From contig NZ_NFJD01000004.1 of assembly GCF_002159705.1 (NCBI RefSeq), forward strand, positions 124,001-188,000: a DNA stretch of 64,000 bases, read 5' to 3'. Every line of letters starts with the position of its first letter. Within the stretch, counting starts at the first letter, position 1. Source of the DNA: Elusimicrobium sp. An273 (GTDB lineage: Bacteria; Elusimicrobiota; Elusimicrobia; Elusimicrobiales; Elusimicrobiaceae). Below are positions 36,824 to 45,183 of the stretch, piece after piece. The notes beneath the pieces were generated by a model. That model was not told the origin of the DNA, made no database searches, and saw only the letters and a list, made by a program, of their open reading frames with translations. The position numbers and the translations under genes are program-made.

Positions 36824-37705
36824 ATGGAAAAATGGGTGGATGCTTTTTTACTGCATTTGCAAAATAAAAATTTTTCGCCTTACACCCTGAAAAGTTACCG
36901 GGCGGATTTGCAGGAATTTTTGCTCTTTTTTAAACAGCGCCGCCAGGACGACCTGCGCTATTTCACGTCCGCCAACATCCGTTCGTTTTTGGCGGCGTTG
37001 CAAACGCAGCATCATCCAGCGCGCAATACGGTTTTGCGCAAGATTGCTTCGCTTCGTAGCTTTGCCGCGTATTTATTGGAGCAGGGGCAGCTGGAGCGAA
37101 ACCCGTTTAAACTGCTGCCGGCCCCCAAGCGGGAAAAAATCCTGCCCAAGTTTTTATCCGTGCCGGAAACGCAGCGCCTGCTGGAAACCGCCGCCCACAG
37201 CAAACATTTTGCCGCGCGCGACAAGGCGCTTTTTGAACTGATGTATTCCAGCGGGCTGCGCCGCAGCGAAGTAACGGGGCTGTGCGTAAAAGACGTGGAT
37301 TTTTTTAACGGCATCGTCAAAGTGTTCGGCAAAGGCGCCAAAGAGCGGCTGGTGCCGGTAACGGACGCCGCGCTGGACGCCATTAGAACCTATTTGGCCA
37401 GCCGGCCCCATCCGCAGCCGCAAGACCCGTTGTTTTTAAATAAAAACGGCAAACGCCTTACGGGAGACGGCTTGGCTTATATTTTTAAGCACACGGCCAT
37501 CGCTTCCCATCTGGCGCGCAAAGTTACCCCGCACAGCCTGCGGCATTCGTTTGCCACGCACTTACTCAACAACGGCTGCGACTTGCGCAGCCTGCAGGAA
37601 ATGCTGGGCCACAAAAGTTTAGCCGCGACACAGGTATATACACACGTGTCGCTTGAAAAGTTAAAAAGCGTGTATGACCACGCGCATCCCAAAAGCAAGG
37701 AGTAA
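36824..37705 (+). CDS. xerC: XerC/XerD-type tyrosine recombinase
   Basis: The 293 residues give a complete Xer recombinase. It has an N-terminal SAM-like core-binding domain and a catalytic domain with Arg in SSGLRRSEV, Lys in GKGAKERLVPV, HSLRHSFATHLL, GH in MLGHKSL, and the nucleophile Tyr in VYTHVS. It resolves chromosome dimers at dif. Whether it is the XerC or XerD partner cannot be decided here. Confidence 0.9.
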   Translation: MEKWVDAFLLHLQNKNFSPYTLKSYRADLQEFLLFFKQRRQDDLRYFTSANIRSFLAALQTQHHPARNTVLRKIASLRSFAAYLLEQGQLERNPFKLLPAPKREKILPKFLSVPETQRLLETAAHSKHFAARDKALFELMYSSGLRRSEVTGLCVKDVDFFNGIVKVFGKGAKERLVPVTDAALDAIRTYLASRPHPQPQDPLFLNKNGKRLTGDGLAYIFKHTAIASHLARKVTPHSLRHSFATHLLNNGCDLRSLQEMLGHKSLAATQVYTHVSLEKLKSVYDHAHPKSKE

Positions 37706-37708
37706 CCT

Positions 37709-38680
37709 ATGATCGGCGTAGGCGTAGACATTGGCGGAACCTTTGTAAAACTGTTTGTGATGAACGAACACGGGGAAATTTTCCGCAAAGAAAAAATAGA
37801 AACCGATTATTCCAAAGGGGCCAAAGGATTTATTACGCAAATTGGCGATTATATAAACGCCATTCAAAAAGAATTTCAAGACCAGCAGGTTGCCGTAGCG
37901 GTAGGCGCCCCCGGCGACGTAGACAACCAAAAAGGGGTGCTGCGCTATAACCCCAATTTAAAATTTAAAGACATCGCCAACTGGCCGCTTGCCCAGCTGC
38001 TCTACAAACACACCGGCATTATGCCCTGCGTCGCCAACGACGCCACCCTGGCCGCTTGGGGCGTGTACGAAGCCGATTTAAAACACCAAGGCACCAACAT
38101 TTTGGTGGTTACCTTGGGTACGGGCGTAGGCGGCGGGCTGATTTTAAATAAAGAACTCTACCAAGGATCCAACGGCACCGCCGGCGAAATCGGGCATACC
38201 AAAATTGCCGATACCGCAACCGGCCCCCTGTGCGGCTGCGGGGCAAGGGGATGTTTGGAAGCGTTTGTGGGTACCATCGGCATCAAACGGCGGGTGCTGG
38301 AAGCCGTAACCGATTACCCCGATTCCATTTTGGCCCAACTGGTGGCGGCGGAAAAAGATTTTAAGATAGAAATCGTCTCCCGCGCGGCCGAAAAGGGGTG
38401 CAAAACGGCCCTGAAAGTGTGGGAAGATACCGGCCACTACTTAGGCATCGGCCTGGCCAATTTTACCTTGGTGCTGGATATAGACACCATTGTGCTGACC
38501 GGCGGCGTGTCCGGCGCGGCGCCGTATTTTCTGCCCGCCGTCAAACGCGTGTTGGCGGCCCAGCAAATTCAAACGCCGTTTAAACGGCTTAAGATTTTAG
38601 TTTCCCAAAACCCGAATATCGGCGGAGTAGGCGCTGCCATGTACGCCATCTACCGCGCGAAAAAAGATACACTTAAATGA
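37709..38680 (+). CDS. ROK-family sugar kinase (glucokinase-like)
   Basis: The 323-residue protein has the ROK phosphate loop (GVDIGGTFVKLFVM), the catalytic Asp in VANDATLAAWG, and the zinc-binding ROK signature GPLCGCGARGCLEAF with its cysteines and the upstream His in GEIGHT. It probably phosphorylates glucose or a related hexose. It begins 3 nt after xer and overlaps lptD by 4 nt. Confidence 0.9.
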   Translation: MIGVGVDIGGTFVKLFVMNEHGEIFRKEKIETDYSKGAKGFITQIGDYINAIQKEFQDQQVAVAVGAPGDVDNQKGVLRYNPNLKFKDIANWPLAQLLYKHTGIMPCVANDATLAAWGVYEADLKHQGTNILVVTLGTGVGGGLILNKELYQGSNGTAGEIGHTKIADTATGPLCGCGARGCLEAFVGTIGIKRRVLEAVTDYPDSILAQLVAAEKDFKIEIVSRAAEKGCKTALKVWEDTGHYLGIGLANFTLVLDIDTIVLTGGVSGAAPYFLPAVKRVLAAQQIQTPFKRLKILVSQNPNIGGVGAAMYAIYRAKKDTLK

Positions 38681-40881
38681 AATCCGCTTCCTTCTTTTGC
38701 TTATGCGCTTTTTTGCTCTCCGCCGCGCCTGTATTGGCGGCGGACAATGTCCTTCCTAAACCGGATGACCCGGCCTTTGTCTTTTTTACGTCCGACAAAG
38801 CCACCGCCGAGCCGGATAACAAAAAAGTAACCCTGGAGGGAAACGTAACCGTCATTCAAAAAACAAAAGACGGCAAAACCCGCACCGTAACGGGCGAAAG
38901 CATTACGGTAGACCAATTAAACACGCAAATTTCTTCCGTCGGCCCGATGACCGTCCAAGACAGCCAGGGCAATGTGCTGAAAGGAAACAACGTTTCCGTC
39001 AACTACACCACCAAAGATTTTACGGCCGAAGACATCAGCACCGAATACCCTCCCCTCCGGGTGCTCTCGGCCAAGGAAATTTCCTCCATTACCCAAAAAC
39101 AAACGCTTAAAGACGCTACGCTGACGTGCTGCGACATTCCTGACCCGCATTATACGCTTTCCGTGGGCAAGCTGACCGTTTCCCCCCAAAAGCGCGTCTT
39201 CGGCACCAACGCCGTACTGCGGCTGGACGGATTTCCGGTGTTTTACCTGCCGGTATTTTGGCGGTCGCTGGCGTCTCAAAAACCGTGGACGACTTACGTG
39301 GATTTTACGCAAAGCAACAAAACCGGTTTCGGCATTTTAACCTCCACCGTGTTTCAGCCGGTGCTTAATTTGCGCCCGAAATTAAACTTAGATTACTACA
39401 CCAAATCCGGCTTCGGCTTTGGCGGCGGCCTGACGGCGGTTACCTCCCCCACCTTGCGCGGAAGCGGCGAGTTCTATTTTATTCACGACCTGGCCGATAA
39501 CGACGACACCCGCAAACTGACCGACAAAAACCGCTGGGGCGTACAGGGCGGCTATTGGTGGGAAATGTACGACTCGTCCGACCACTTTAACAACCCGGAC
39601 GGCGCCCTCTATCAATTTCAAACCCAATTCCGCATGGTTTCCGATCCGTACTTTTATGATACTTTCTTCCGCGGCAACCCTTATATTTTTATGCCGGATC
39701 AGGAAACGAACTTCTCCGTTTCGCGCCAAACCCGCCGCTCCACGCTGCGCGTCAGCTACCAGCAAAAAGATATTTACGCGTGGAATAAGCACGAATTTAT
39801 GGCCGAGCAGCGCACCTTGCCGGAAATTAAATTTATGCTCCTTCCGTTTAATGACCCGCTGTTTAAAACGGCTAACCGCTTGGAAGTGGATTTTGACAAT
39901 ACTTCCCGCATTCAATATCAAAACGGACGCCCCAACGAAGAAGGCCCCTACCAGCGCCAAGCGCATGCCAAGTGGACGACGGAAAAATCGTTCCGCCTCA
40001 GCCGCGCGTTTACCTTCACTCCTTCCGTCTTTTACGATCAGACCGTTACCTTTGCCGATTCCCAATACAAAAACGGGCAGGATGCCTGGGTGGCCCGCGT
40101 GGGGACGGATGTCAACCTGCAAACGCATTCCTTTTTGGGCACCACGGATTTCGGCTACCAGTTTACCAAACGCCTCTCTACGGGTACGTTGTCTTCCGAC
40201 CAACTGTCGCCCGACAAAGGCATTGAACTCAACCGCCTCTACCTCAACAATTACTACCGCCCTACTTTTAACACCTACGTCCGCTTCGGCACCGGGTTTG
40301 ACTTGTCCGATTACGCCTACAGTTTAAAGGACGGCTTCGGCTACGAGCAGGGGTGGAAACATTTAAAATCCCGCATTGAACCGTTCTTATTGGAATGGGG
40401 CTACAAGTCGCCCAACGGCAAGTTCAACTTCTTCGTGCAAGACCAATACGACTTGGAAGAAAAGAACGTCAGCTTTATCGCCCAGTCTCACTTCTTCTAC
40501 AAGCACCACATCATCGGGCTGGGATTTAACAATTTTGCCGATTATACCGACCCCGGCTCCCGCTACCGCACCTATTCCGACCAATACACCCTGACCACCA
40601 CCTGGGGCATTCGCCCCACGGGCGCCAAGTGGTTTATGGATTTGGGGATAGACGCCGTATTGGAGCCGCACAGCCTGGTGGGCTTTAATAAAATGTTCCG
40701 CTTCTCCTACACGTTACACGATGCGCAGGCCGAATTTACCATCCGCGACCGCAACGACAACCTGTCGTTTGCGTTTCGCATCAACATTCTGTGCGGCGGA
40801 AACAAGCGGATCAAAGGGCAAATTCCCGAAGATACGTACTGGTACCCGTGGAGAAGCCAAGGCGATTTGAGAGATATGTAA
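38677..40881 (+). CDS. lptD: LPS-assembly protein LptD
   Basis: The 734-residue protein has a signal peptide (cleavage near VLA-AD). An OstA/LptA-like jellyroll (VTLEGNVTVIQKTKDGKTRTVTGESI) is followed by an LptD barrel whose entrance motif is FPVFYLPVFWRSL. A cysteine pair in TLTCCDIPDPHY fits the position of the disulfides that join jellyroll and barrel. LptD places LPS in the outer leaflet. An LptE lipoprotein is not seen beside it. Confidence 0.92.
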   Translation: MKSASFFCLCAFLLSAAPVLAADNVLPKPDDPAFVFFTSDKATAEPDNKKVTLEGNVTVIQKTKDGKTRTVTGESITVDQLNTQISSVGPMTVQDSQGNVLKGNNVSVNYTTKDFTAEDISTEYPPLRVLSAKEISSITQKQTLKDATLTCCDIPDPHYTLSVGKLTVSPQKRVFGTNAVLRLDGFPVFYLPVFWRSLASQKPWTTYVDFTQSNKTGFGILTSTVFQPVLNLRPKLNLDYYTKSGFGFGGGLTAVTSPTLRGSGEFYFIHDLADNDDTRKLTDKNRWGVQGGYWWEMYDSSDHFNNPDGALYQFQTQFRMVSDPYFYDTFFRGNPYIFMPDQETNFSVSRQTRRSTLRVSYQQKDIYAWNKHEFMAEQRTLPEIKFMLLPFNDPLFKTANRLEVDFDNTSRIQYQNGRPNEEGPYQRQAHAKWTTEKSFRLSRAFTFTPSVFYDQTVTFADSQYKNGQDAWVARVGTDVNLQTHSFLGTTDFGYQFTKRLSTGTLSSDQLSPDKGIELNRLYLNNYYRPTFNTYVRFGTGFDLSDYAYSLKDGFGYEQGWKHLKSRIEPFLLEWGYKSPNGKFNFFVQDQYDLEEKNVSFIAQSHFFYKHHIIGLGFNNFADYTDPGSRYRTYSDQYTLTTTWGIRPTGAKWFMDLGIDAVLEPHSLVGFNKMFRFSYTLHDAQAEFTIRDRNDNLSFAFRINILCGGNKRIKGQIPEDTYWYPWRSQGDLRDM

Positions 40882-40892
40882 AAGGAGCTTGT

Positions 40893-41462
40893 ATGGCAAA
40901 CCCGCTTATTTACCACAAACAAGGTTGGATAGAAGTTATCTGCGGATGTATGTTTTCGGGGAAAACCGAAGAACTCATCCGCCGCGTACGCACGGCCCTG
41001 ATTGCCAAGCAAAAAGTACAGTTGTTTAATTCCAAAATAGACACCCGCTACGGCATAGACAGCATCATCAGCCACAACCAAAACAAAGTAGCCGCCACCT
41101 GCGTGAAGAAATCGGATGAAATTTTACCGCTGGTGGAAAAAGACACCCAAGTCATTGCCATTGATGAAATCAACTTTTTTGATATGGGCATCGTATCCGT
41201 CTGCGAAAAACTGGCCAACGCCGGCAAGCGCGTTATTGTGGCCGGGCTGGATACGGACTACCGGGCCGAACCGTTTGAAGTAACGGCCGCACTTTTGGCC
41301 AAAGCCGAATACGTAACCAAAAACTTGGCCGTCTGCACCAAATGCGGCAACCCCGCCAGTTTTACGCAGCGCACCAGCAAGGACAAAAAACGCATCGTAG
41401 TAGGCACTACGGACGCCTACCAGGCCCGTTGCCGCCGCTGCTATAAAAAACCGCGCAAATAA
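40893..41462 (+). CDS. tdk: Thymidine kinase
   Basis: The 189-residue type II enzyme has a P-loop (GCMFSGKTEELIRR), the catalytic-site strand VIAIDEINFFD, and a lasso zinc site with CTKCG and CRRC. The ATG at 40893, with AAAGGAGC upstream, gives the usual length. A frame start at 40791 would lie inside lptD. Confidence 0.96.
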   Translation: MANPLIYHKQGWIEVICGCMFSGKTEELIRRVRTALIAKQKVQLFNSKIDTRYGIDSIISHNQNKVAATCVKKSDEILPLVEKDTQVIAIDEINFFDMGIVSVCEKLANAGKRVIVAGLDTDYRAEPFEVTAALLAKAEYVTKNLAVCTKCGNPASFTQRTSKDKKRIVVGTTDAYQARCRRCYKKPRK

Positions 41463-41497
41463 GCTTTTAGGCTCATTAATTGACTAAGGAGAATGAT

Positions 41498-42316
41498 ATG
41501 AATACTACACCGTATGCAGGTTTTTGGAGACGCGCCATCGCTTTTGTGCTGGATTCCGTTTTGGCAGCACTGCCGGCGGCGATTCTGTGTCTGCCGCTTT
41601 TGCTGTGGCAGGCCACGCAAGTTCAACCGGGCAATTTAGACGGCCATTTTATCGCCGTGGTGCTGATTTATTTTGCCTGGCAAGCCTTGGCGGTAGTCTG
41701 CCTGTGGCTGTATTTTGCAGGCTTTGAAAGCAGTGCCAAGCAAGCCACTTGGGGCAAACGGCTGATGAAAATTAAAGTCGTGGGCAAACAAGGCCAACGC
41801 ATCAGTTTTGCCCGGGCCAGCGGCCGCTTCTTTGCGAAAATTTTGTCTTATGTAACGCTCTATGTGGGCTTTTTTATGGCGGGGCTTACCAACCGCAAAC
41901 GCGCCCTGCACGATTACGTGGCGGAAACGTATGTCGTCCGGCAGGATTTTCAGCCTGAAGACGCACTGCCCGATACGCCTTCCCACCCGTGGTGGCTGGG
42001 CTTTATTATCGTCGTCTTCGCGTTGTTTTTTGCCTTTATGTTAGTGTTGGGCATCGCCGCCGAACAGCCCGGCGCCCGGGCCAACCAGGTGGCTTTCCAA
42101 CTGCAGACCTTGGCCGAAAATGACGCCTTAGACTACGGCTCGCTGGAAGCGGGCGATATCGTATTTTCGCATTTTACCGGCGGCTACCGGGCCGTATTTA
42201 CAGATAACGACGGGCAAGAGTATTCCCTCTTTTTGCCGCAAGCCGGCGAAACCGTCTGCTGTGAAAGCTACCCCGGCGTAAATTGCGCCGATATCGGCTT
42301 TGACGAATGTGAATAG
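41498..42316 (+). CDS. RDD-family membrane protein with extracytoplasmic Cys-rich tail
   Basis: This 272-residue protein has an RDD domain (PYAGFWRRAIAFVLDSVLAALPAA, later WGKRLMKIKVVGKQG) with three TM segments. A further hydrophobic helix at about residues 170-195 is followed by an 80-residue polar tail ending CCESYPGVNCADIGFDEC, which resembles the disulfide-rich end of Elusimicrobia pilin-like proteins. The start at 41498 is chosen because AAGGAG is 6 nt upstream. The function of the RDD part is unknown; transport is usually presumed. Confidence 0.75.
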   Translation: MNTTPYAGFWRRAIAFVLDSVLAALPAAILCLPLLLWQATQVQPGNLDGHFIAVVLIYFAWQALAVVCLWLYFAGFESSAKQATWGKRLMKIKVVGKQGQRISFARASGRFFAKILSYVTLYVGFFMAGLTNRKRALHDYVAETYVVRQDFQPEDALPDTPSHPWWLGFIIVVFALFFAFMLVLGIAAEQPGARANQVAFQLQTLAENDALDYGSLEAGDIVFSHFTGGYRAVFTDNDGQEYSLFLPQAGETVCCESYPGVNCADIGFDECE

Positions 42317-42333
42317 CCTTTGCCAGCTTACCC

Positions 42334-42366
42334 AAAACCCCCGGCCGCATGGCCGGGGGTTTTCTG
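42334..42366 (+). terminator. Terminator after the RDD gene
   Basis: The stem AACCCCCGGCC / GGCCGGGGGTT is followed by TTCTGTT and closes the long plus-strand run that begins at tpiA. Confidence 0.85.
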
Positions 42367-42376
42367 TTGTAAAAAT

Positions 42377-42406
42377 AAAAACGGGCGGAAATTCCGCCCG
42401 TTTGCA
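42377..42406 (-). terminator. Terminator of the pal-cpoB-tolB operon
   Basis: On the minus strand the stem AAACGGGCGGAA / TTCCGCCCGTTT is followed by TTATTTTT. Confidence 0.85.
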
Positions 42407-42412
42407 TCTTTA

Positions 42413-43708
42413 TTAAAAGCTCCAATGCGGGGTAAAGGAATCCCCCTTCAAGTCCGCCAACAGGTGCGGGGCGCTGCCGTCCATATCCATCATATACAGC
42501 TGGCGCTTGCCGTTGCGGGTGGTAGTAAAGGCGATAAATCTTCCGTCCGGCGACCAGGTGGGATCTTCGTTGGAGCCGGCGTCTGTCGTCAACCGGCGGA
42601 TTTGCGTCCCCGTTAAATCCACCAGAAAAATATCCATCGGGTGATACGGCGATTCCCGGCCGGTAAACACAATCCATTCCCCGGTGGGAGACCATTGCGG
42701 ACTGTCCGACCAGTTAAACGTTTTGGTCAGCGGGCGGGTGTCCCCGGTGGCCAGTTCCATGACGTAAATTTGCGGGTTTCCGGCGCGGTTAGACACAAAG
42801 GTAATGTACTTGCCGTCCGGAGAATACGACGGCGAACCGTCCACCGACGCTTTATTGGTAATGCGCCGTTTTTCGTGCGTTTCCAAGTTATAAATGTAAA
42901 TGCTGGGGTTGGTGCCGCCCGAGCTGGTAAAAGCCAGCGCCTTTCCGTCCGGCGATACGCCGCCGATCAGCGACAGGCCGCCGCGGATAATAATGGGGGC
43001 AATTTTCCCCGCGCGCAGGTCAATGGCGAAAATATCCGGGTTTTTGTATTTGTACGTGGTGTAGAAAATCTTTCCGTCTTTAGACCAGCGGGGCAAAATG
43101 GAAATGCTTTTGTCGTTGGTCAGTTTTTGTAAATTTTCGCCGTCATAATCCACCACATAAATTTCTTTGTGGCGGGTGGCATTGTTGGCAAAGGCGATTT
43201 TCGTATCGGCAATGCCGCGCTTGCCGGTTAAGGCCGAAACGATTTGATCCGACGCAATATGCGCCAAGCGCCGCAGGCTGCTTTCCGTCCCTTTAAACGC
43301 CTTGGCGAAAACCGCCGTGCGGGTGGAAAGGTCATACACGTAAATTTTGATGGTATAGTAGGGGGCCGCGTACGAAATATCGCCGGCCAATAAATAGCTG
43401 GCACGCAGCTGGGCCCACTGCGAAAGCGTCTGGCTGACGTTTTGCGGATCAAACGCCGGGCCCTGTTCGGTTACGTCAAAATAGCGCGCAAACAGCAAGT
43501 CCGCCCGCATCACGTCATGCACTTGCACGGCGGCGGCTTGGGCTTTATTGTCCGCAAAGCGGAAGGGCGGCATGGCAATGGCAGGCAGCTTGCGGTCGCC
43601 CACCGACGTAATGCCGATGTACACATCCGTTTGAGGCCGCGCGGCAAACGCCGAAACAGCCGTCAACACAACAGCCAATACTGTAAAAAAAGAGAAAATT
43701 TTTTTCAT
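42413..43708 (-). CDS. tolB: Tol-Pal system protein TolB
   Basis: The 431-residue protein has a signal peptide (cleavage AFA-AR), an N-terminal D1 domain (IAMPPFRFADNK), and a six-bladed propeller of repeated W-S-x-D-G-K motifs (ILPRWSKDGKIFYT, PSYSPDGKYITFVSNRAG, PTWSPDGRFIAFTT). TolB links Pal to TolA in cell constriction. The ATG at 43708 is preferred over a GTG at 43726. It is last in the order pal-cpoB-tolB, and tolQRA are not present here. Confidence 0.93.
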   Translation of the reverse strand: MKKIFSFFTVLAVVLTAVSAFAARPQTDVYIGITSVGDRKLPAIAMPPFRFADNKAQAAAVQVHDVMRADLLFARYFDVTEQGPAFDPQNVSQTLSQWAQLRASYLLAGDISYAAPYYTIKIYVYDLSTRTAVFAKAFKGTESSLRRLAHIASDQIVSALTGKRGIADTKIAFANNATRHKEIYVVDYDGENLQKLTNDKSISILPRWSKDGKIFYTTYKYKNPDIFAIDLRAGKIAPIIIRGGLSLIGGVSPDGKALAFTSSGGTNPSIYIYNLETHEKRRITNKASVDGSPSYSPDGKYITFVSNRAGNPQIYVMELATGDTRPLTKTFNWSDSPQWSPTGEWIVFTGRESPYHPMDIFLVDLTGTQIRRLTTDAGSNEDPTWSPDGRFIAFTTTRNGKRQLYMMDMDGSAPHLLADLKGDSFTPHWSF

Positions 43709-43741
43709 GCAACGCTCATTCCGCACGGCGGGAAAAGCCTG

Positions 43742-44431
43742 TTATTTGATTTTGGCCAATTCCGCTTTGGCGGTTTGCGCTTCGGGCGAAGAAGGAAACT
43801 CCTGCACGACGGAAGACAAATAGCGCTTGGCCTCATCGTTTTTACCCAGCGGCACAATACTCAAGGCGTATTTCACGCGTGCGGCAGGAATAAATTTGCT
43901 TTTGGGAAATTTTTGCAGCAAGGTGGCATAGGCAATGGCCCCCTGCTTGGTTTGCCCGGCGGCGATGTAGGCATCGCCCATATACATATAGGCCTGCTCC
44001 ACATTTTCGCTGTCGGGGTATTTGGAAACGTACAATTTAAATCCCATCGCGGCCGGTTCGTAGGCACCTTTGTCCAAATGGCTTTTGGACTCGGCAAATA
44101 AATCCGAAGGCAACAGAGCCGCCGGCTGGGCGCCTTCCGCCGCACCGCCGGAAGCGGGGCGGACGGTGGCTGTTAAATCGTCCAACTTGGCAGACAGTTT
44201 GAAAATTTGCGCGTCCACCTGCGAAAGGTTTTCGTTGGAGACGGACAAATTGCGGTTCAGCTCGTCCATTTTGCTGGCCAGCTCTGCCTGGTTGGCCTGC
44301 ATTTGCACGATGGTGGAGTTCAACTCCTGCAGCTGCAGTTTAAGCGTGCTCATATCGCGCTCGCTGGCAATGCAGCCGGACAACAGAAAGCCCGAACCTG
44401 CCATAAAAAGAAGTTTGGTAACGTTTTTCAT
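43742..44431 (-). CDS. cpoB: CpoB/YbgF-like TPR protein of the Tol-Pal system
   Basis: The 229-residue protein has a lipobox (LLSGC, about residues 16-20), so it is lipidated, unlike the soluble E. coli CpoB. An N-terminal coiled coil (residues 25-85) and three TPRs (SHLDKGAYEPAAMGFKLYVSKYPDSE and following) match CpoB. CpoB coordinates peptidoglycan synthesis with outer-membrane constriction. AAGGAGCC lies 9 nt before the ATG at 44431. Confidence 0.85.
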   Translation of the reverse strand: MKNVTKLLFMAGSGFLLSGCIASERDMSTLKLQLQELNSTIVQMQANQAELASKMDELNRNLSVSNENLSQVDAQIFKLSAKLDDLTATVRPASGGAAEGAQPAALLPSDLFAESKSHLDKGAYEPAAMGFKLYVSKYPDSENVEQAYMYMGDAYIAAGQTKQGAIAYATLLQKFPKSKFIPAARVKYALSIVPLGKNDEAKRYLSSVVQEFPSSPEAQTAKAELAKIK

Positions 44432-44463
44432 AGAGATTCGGGCTCCTTTTAGCAAAACATCAA

Positions 44464-44973
44464 TTAGTTGACTTTCAGCAAGGTATCAGCTCTGCGGTTT
44501 TTGGCCCAGCAGGACTGAGTGGCTTCGTAGCAAACCGGTTTTTCTTCACCGTAAGAAACGGTGGTGATGTTCGCGGCCGGAATGCCGAGGCGCACATAGT
44601 AAGCCTTTACTTCGTCAGCTCTTTTTTGGCCCAGCGCAATGTTGTAAGCGATGGTGCCTCTATCGTCGCAGTTGCCTTCGACGGTAACTTTGTAAGAAGC
44701 AACAGCGCCGGCGGATTTAATGGCCTGTACGTTGGCTTCCACGATTTTGCGGGCTTCGGCGGACAGATTGTATTTGTCCAAAGCAAAGTGCACCACACCG
44801 AGGGATACTTCCTGGGCGGGAACTTCTTCCGTAACCGTGGTTTCTTCCAACACCATTTCCGTGCCGGTACCGGCGGTCAGGTCGGCGTTGGCGTCATCTT
44901 TCACGTTCTTTTTGCAGGCGGTCAAGCCGGCGGCCAAAGCCAAAACCAAAACTACTCTGAGTAAGTTTTTCAT
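44464..44973 (-). CDS. pal: Peptidoglycan-associated lipoprotein Pal
   Basis: The 169-residue protein has a lipobox (LTAC, near residue 19). Its OmpA-like domain contains VHFALDKYNLSAEARKIVEANVQ, the peptidoglycan-binding stretch GNCDDRGTIAYNIALGQKRADEVK, and a C-terminal CWAKNRRADTLL. It anchors the outer membrane to the cell wall. It is first in its operon, behind a strong promoter. Confidence 0.94.
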   Translation of the reverse strand: MKNLLRVVLVLALAAGLTACKKNVKDDANADLTAGTGTEMVLEETTVTEEVPAQEVSLGVVHFALDKYNLSAEARKIVEANVQAIKSAGAVASYKVTVEGNCDDRGTIAYNIALGQKRADEVKAYYVRLGIPAANITTVSYGEEKPVCYEATQSCWAKNRRADTLLKVN

Positions 44974-45010
44974 TTCTTTCTCCGTTATAGATTTTTACTT
45001 CTACACATAA

Positions 45011-45040
45011 ATGATAGCAGACTTTGTGCCACCGGGTCAA
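45011..45040 (-). promoter_or_regulatory. Promoter of pal-cpoB-tolB
   Basis: On the minus strand TTGACC (45040-45035) and TATCAT (45016-45011) are 18 nt apart, and TGC precedes the -10 box. This is the best complete sigma-70-like promoter in the window. Confidence 0.75.
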
Positions 45041-45141
45041 TGTATTGCCCTGCTGCCAAAAGGCTTAAATTTATGTGTATTTTATTGTAACCTATTTTGA
45101 GCTTTTTGGGTATCTTTTATTTAAGTTAGGAACTGCCCGCA

Positions 45142-45170
45142 AAAAAGCCGGCCCGCAGGCCGGCTTTTAG
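45142..45170 (-). terminator. Terminator after gatB
   Basis: On the minus strand the stem AAAGCCGGCC / GGCCGGCTTT is followed by TTT, just after the gatB stop. Confidence 0.8.
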
Positions 45171-45183
45171 GACATCTAAACGA

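Noticed and set aside
36824-37705. Phage or integron integrase
   Set aside because: Length and motifs fit chromosomal Xer recombinases, and the neighbours are housekeeping genes with no att sites or cargo.
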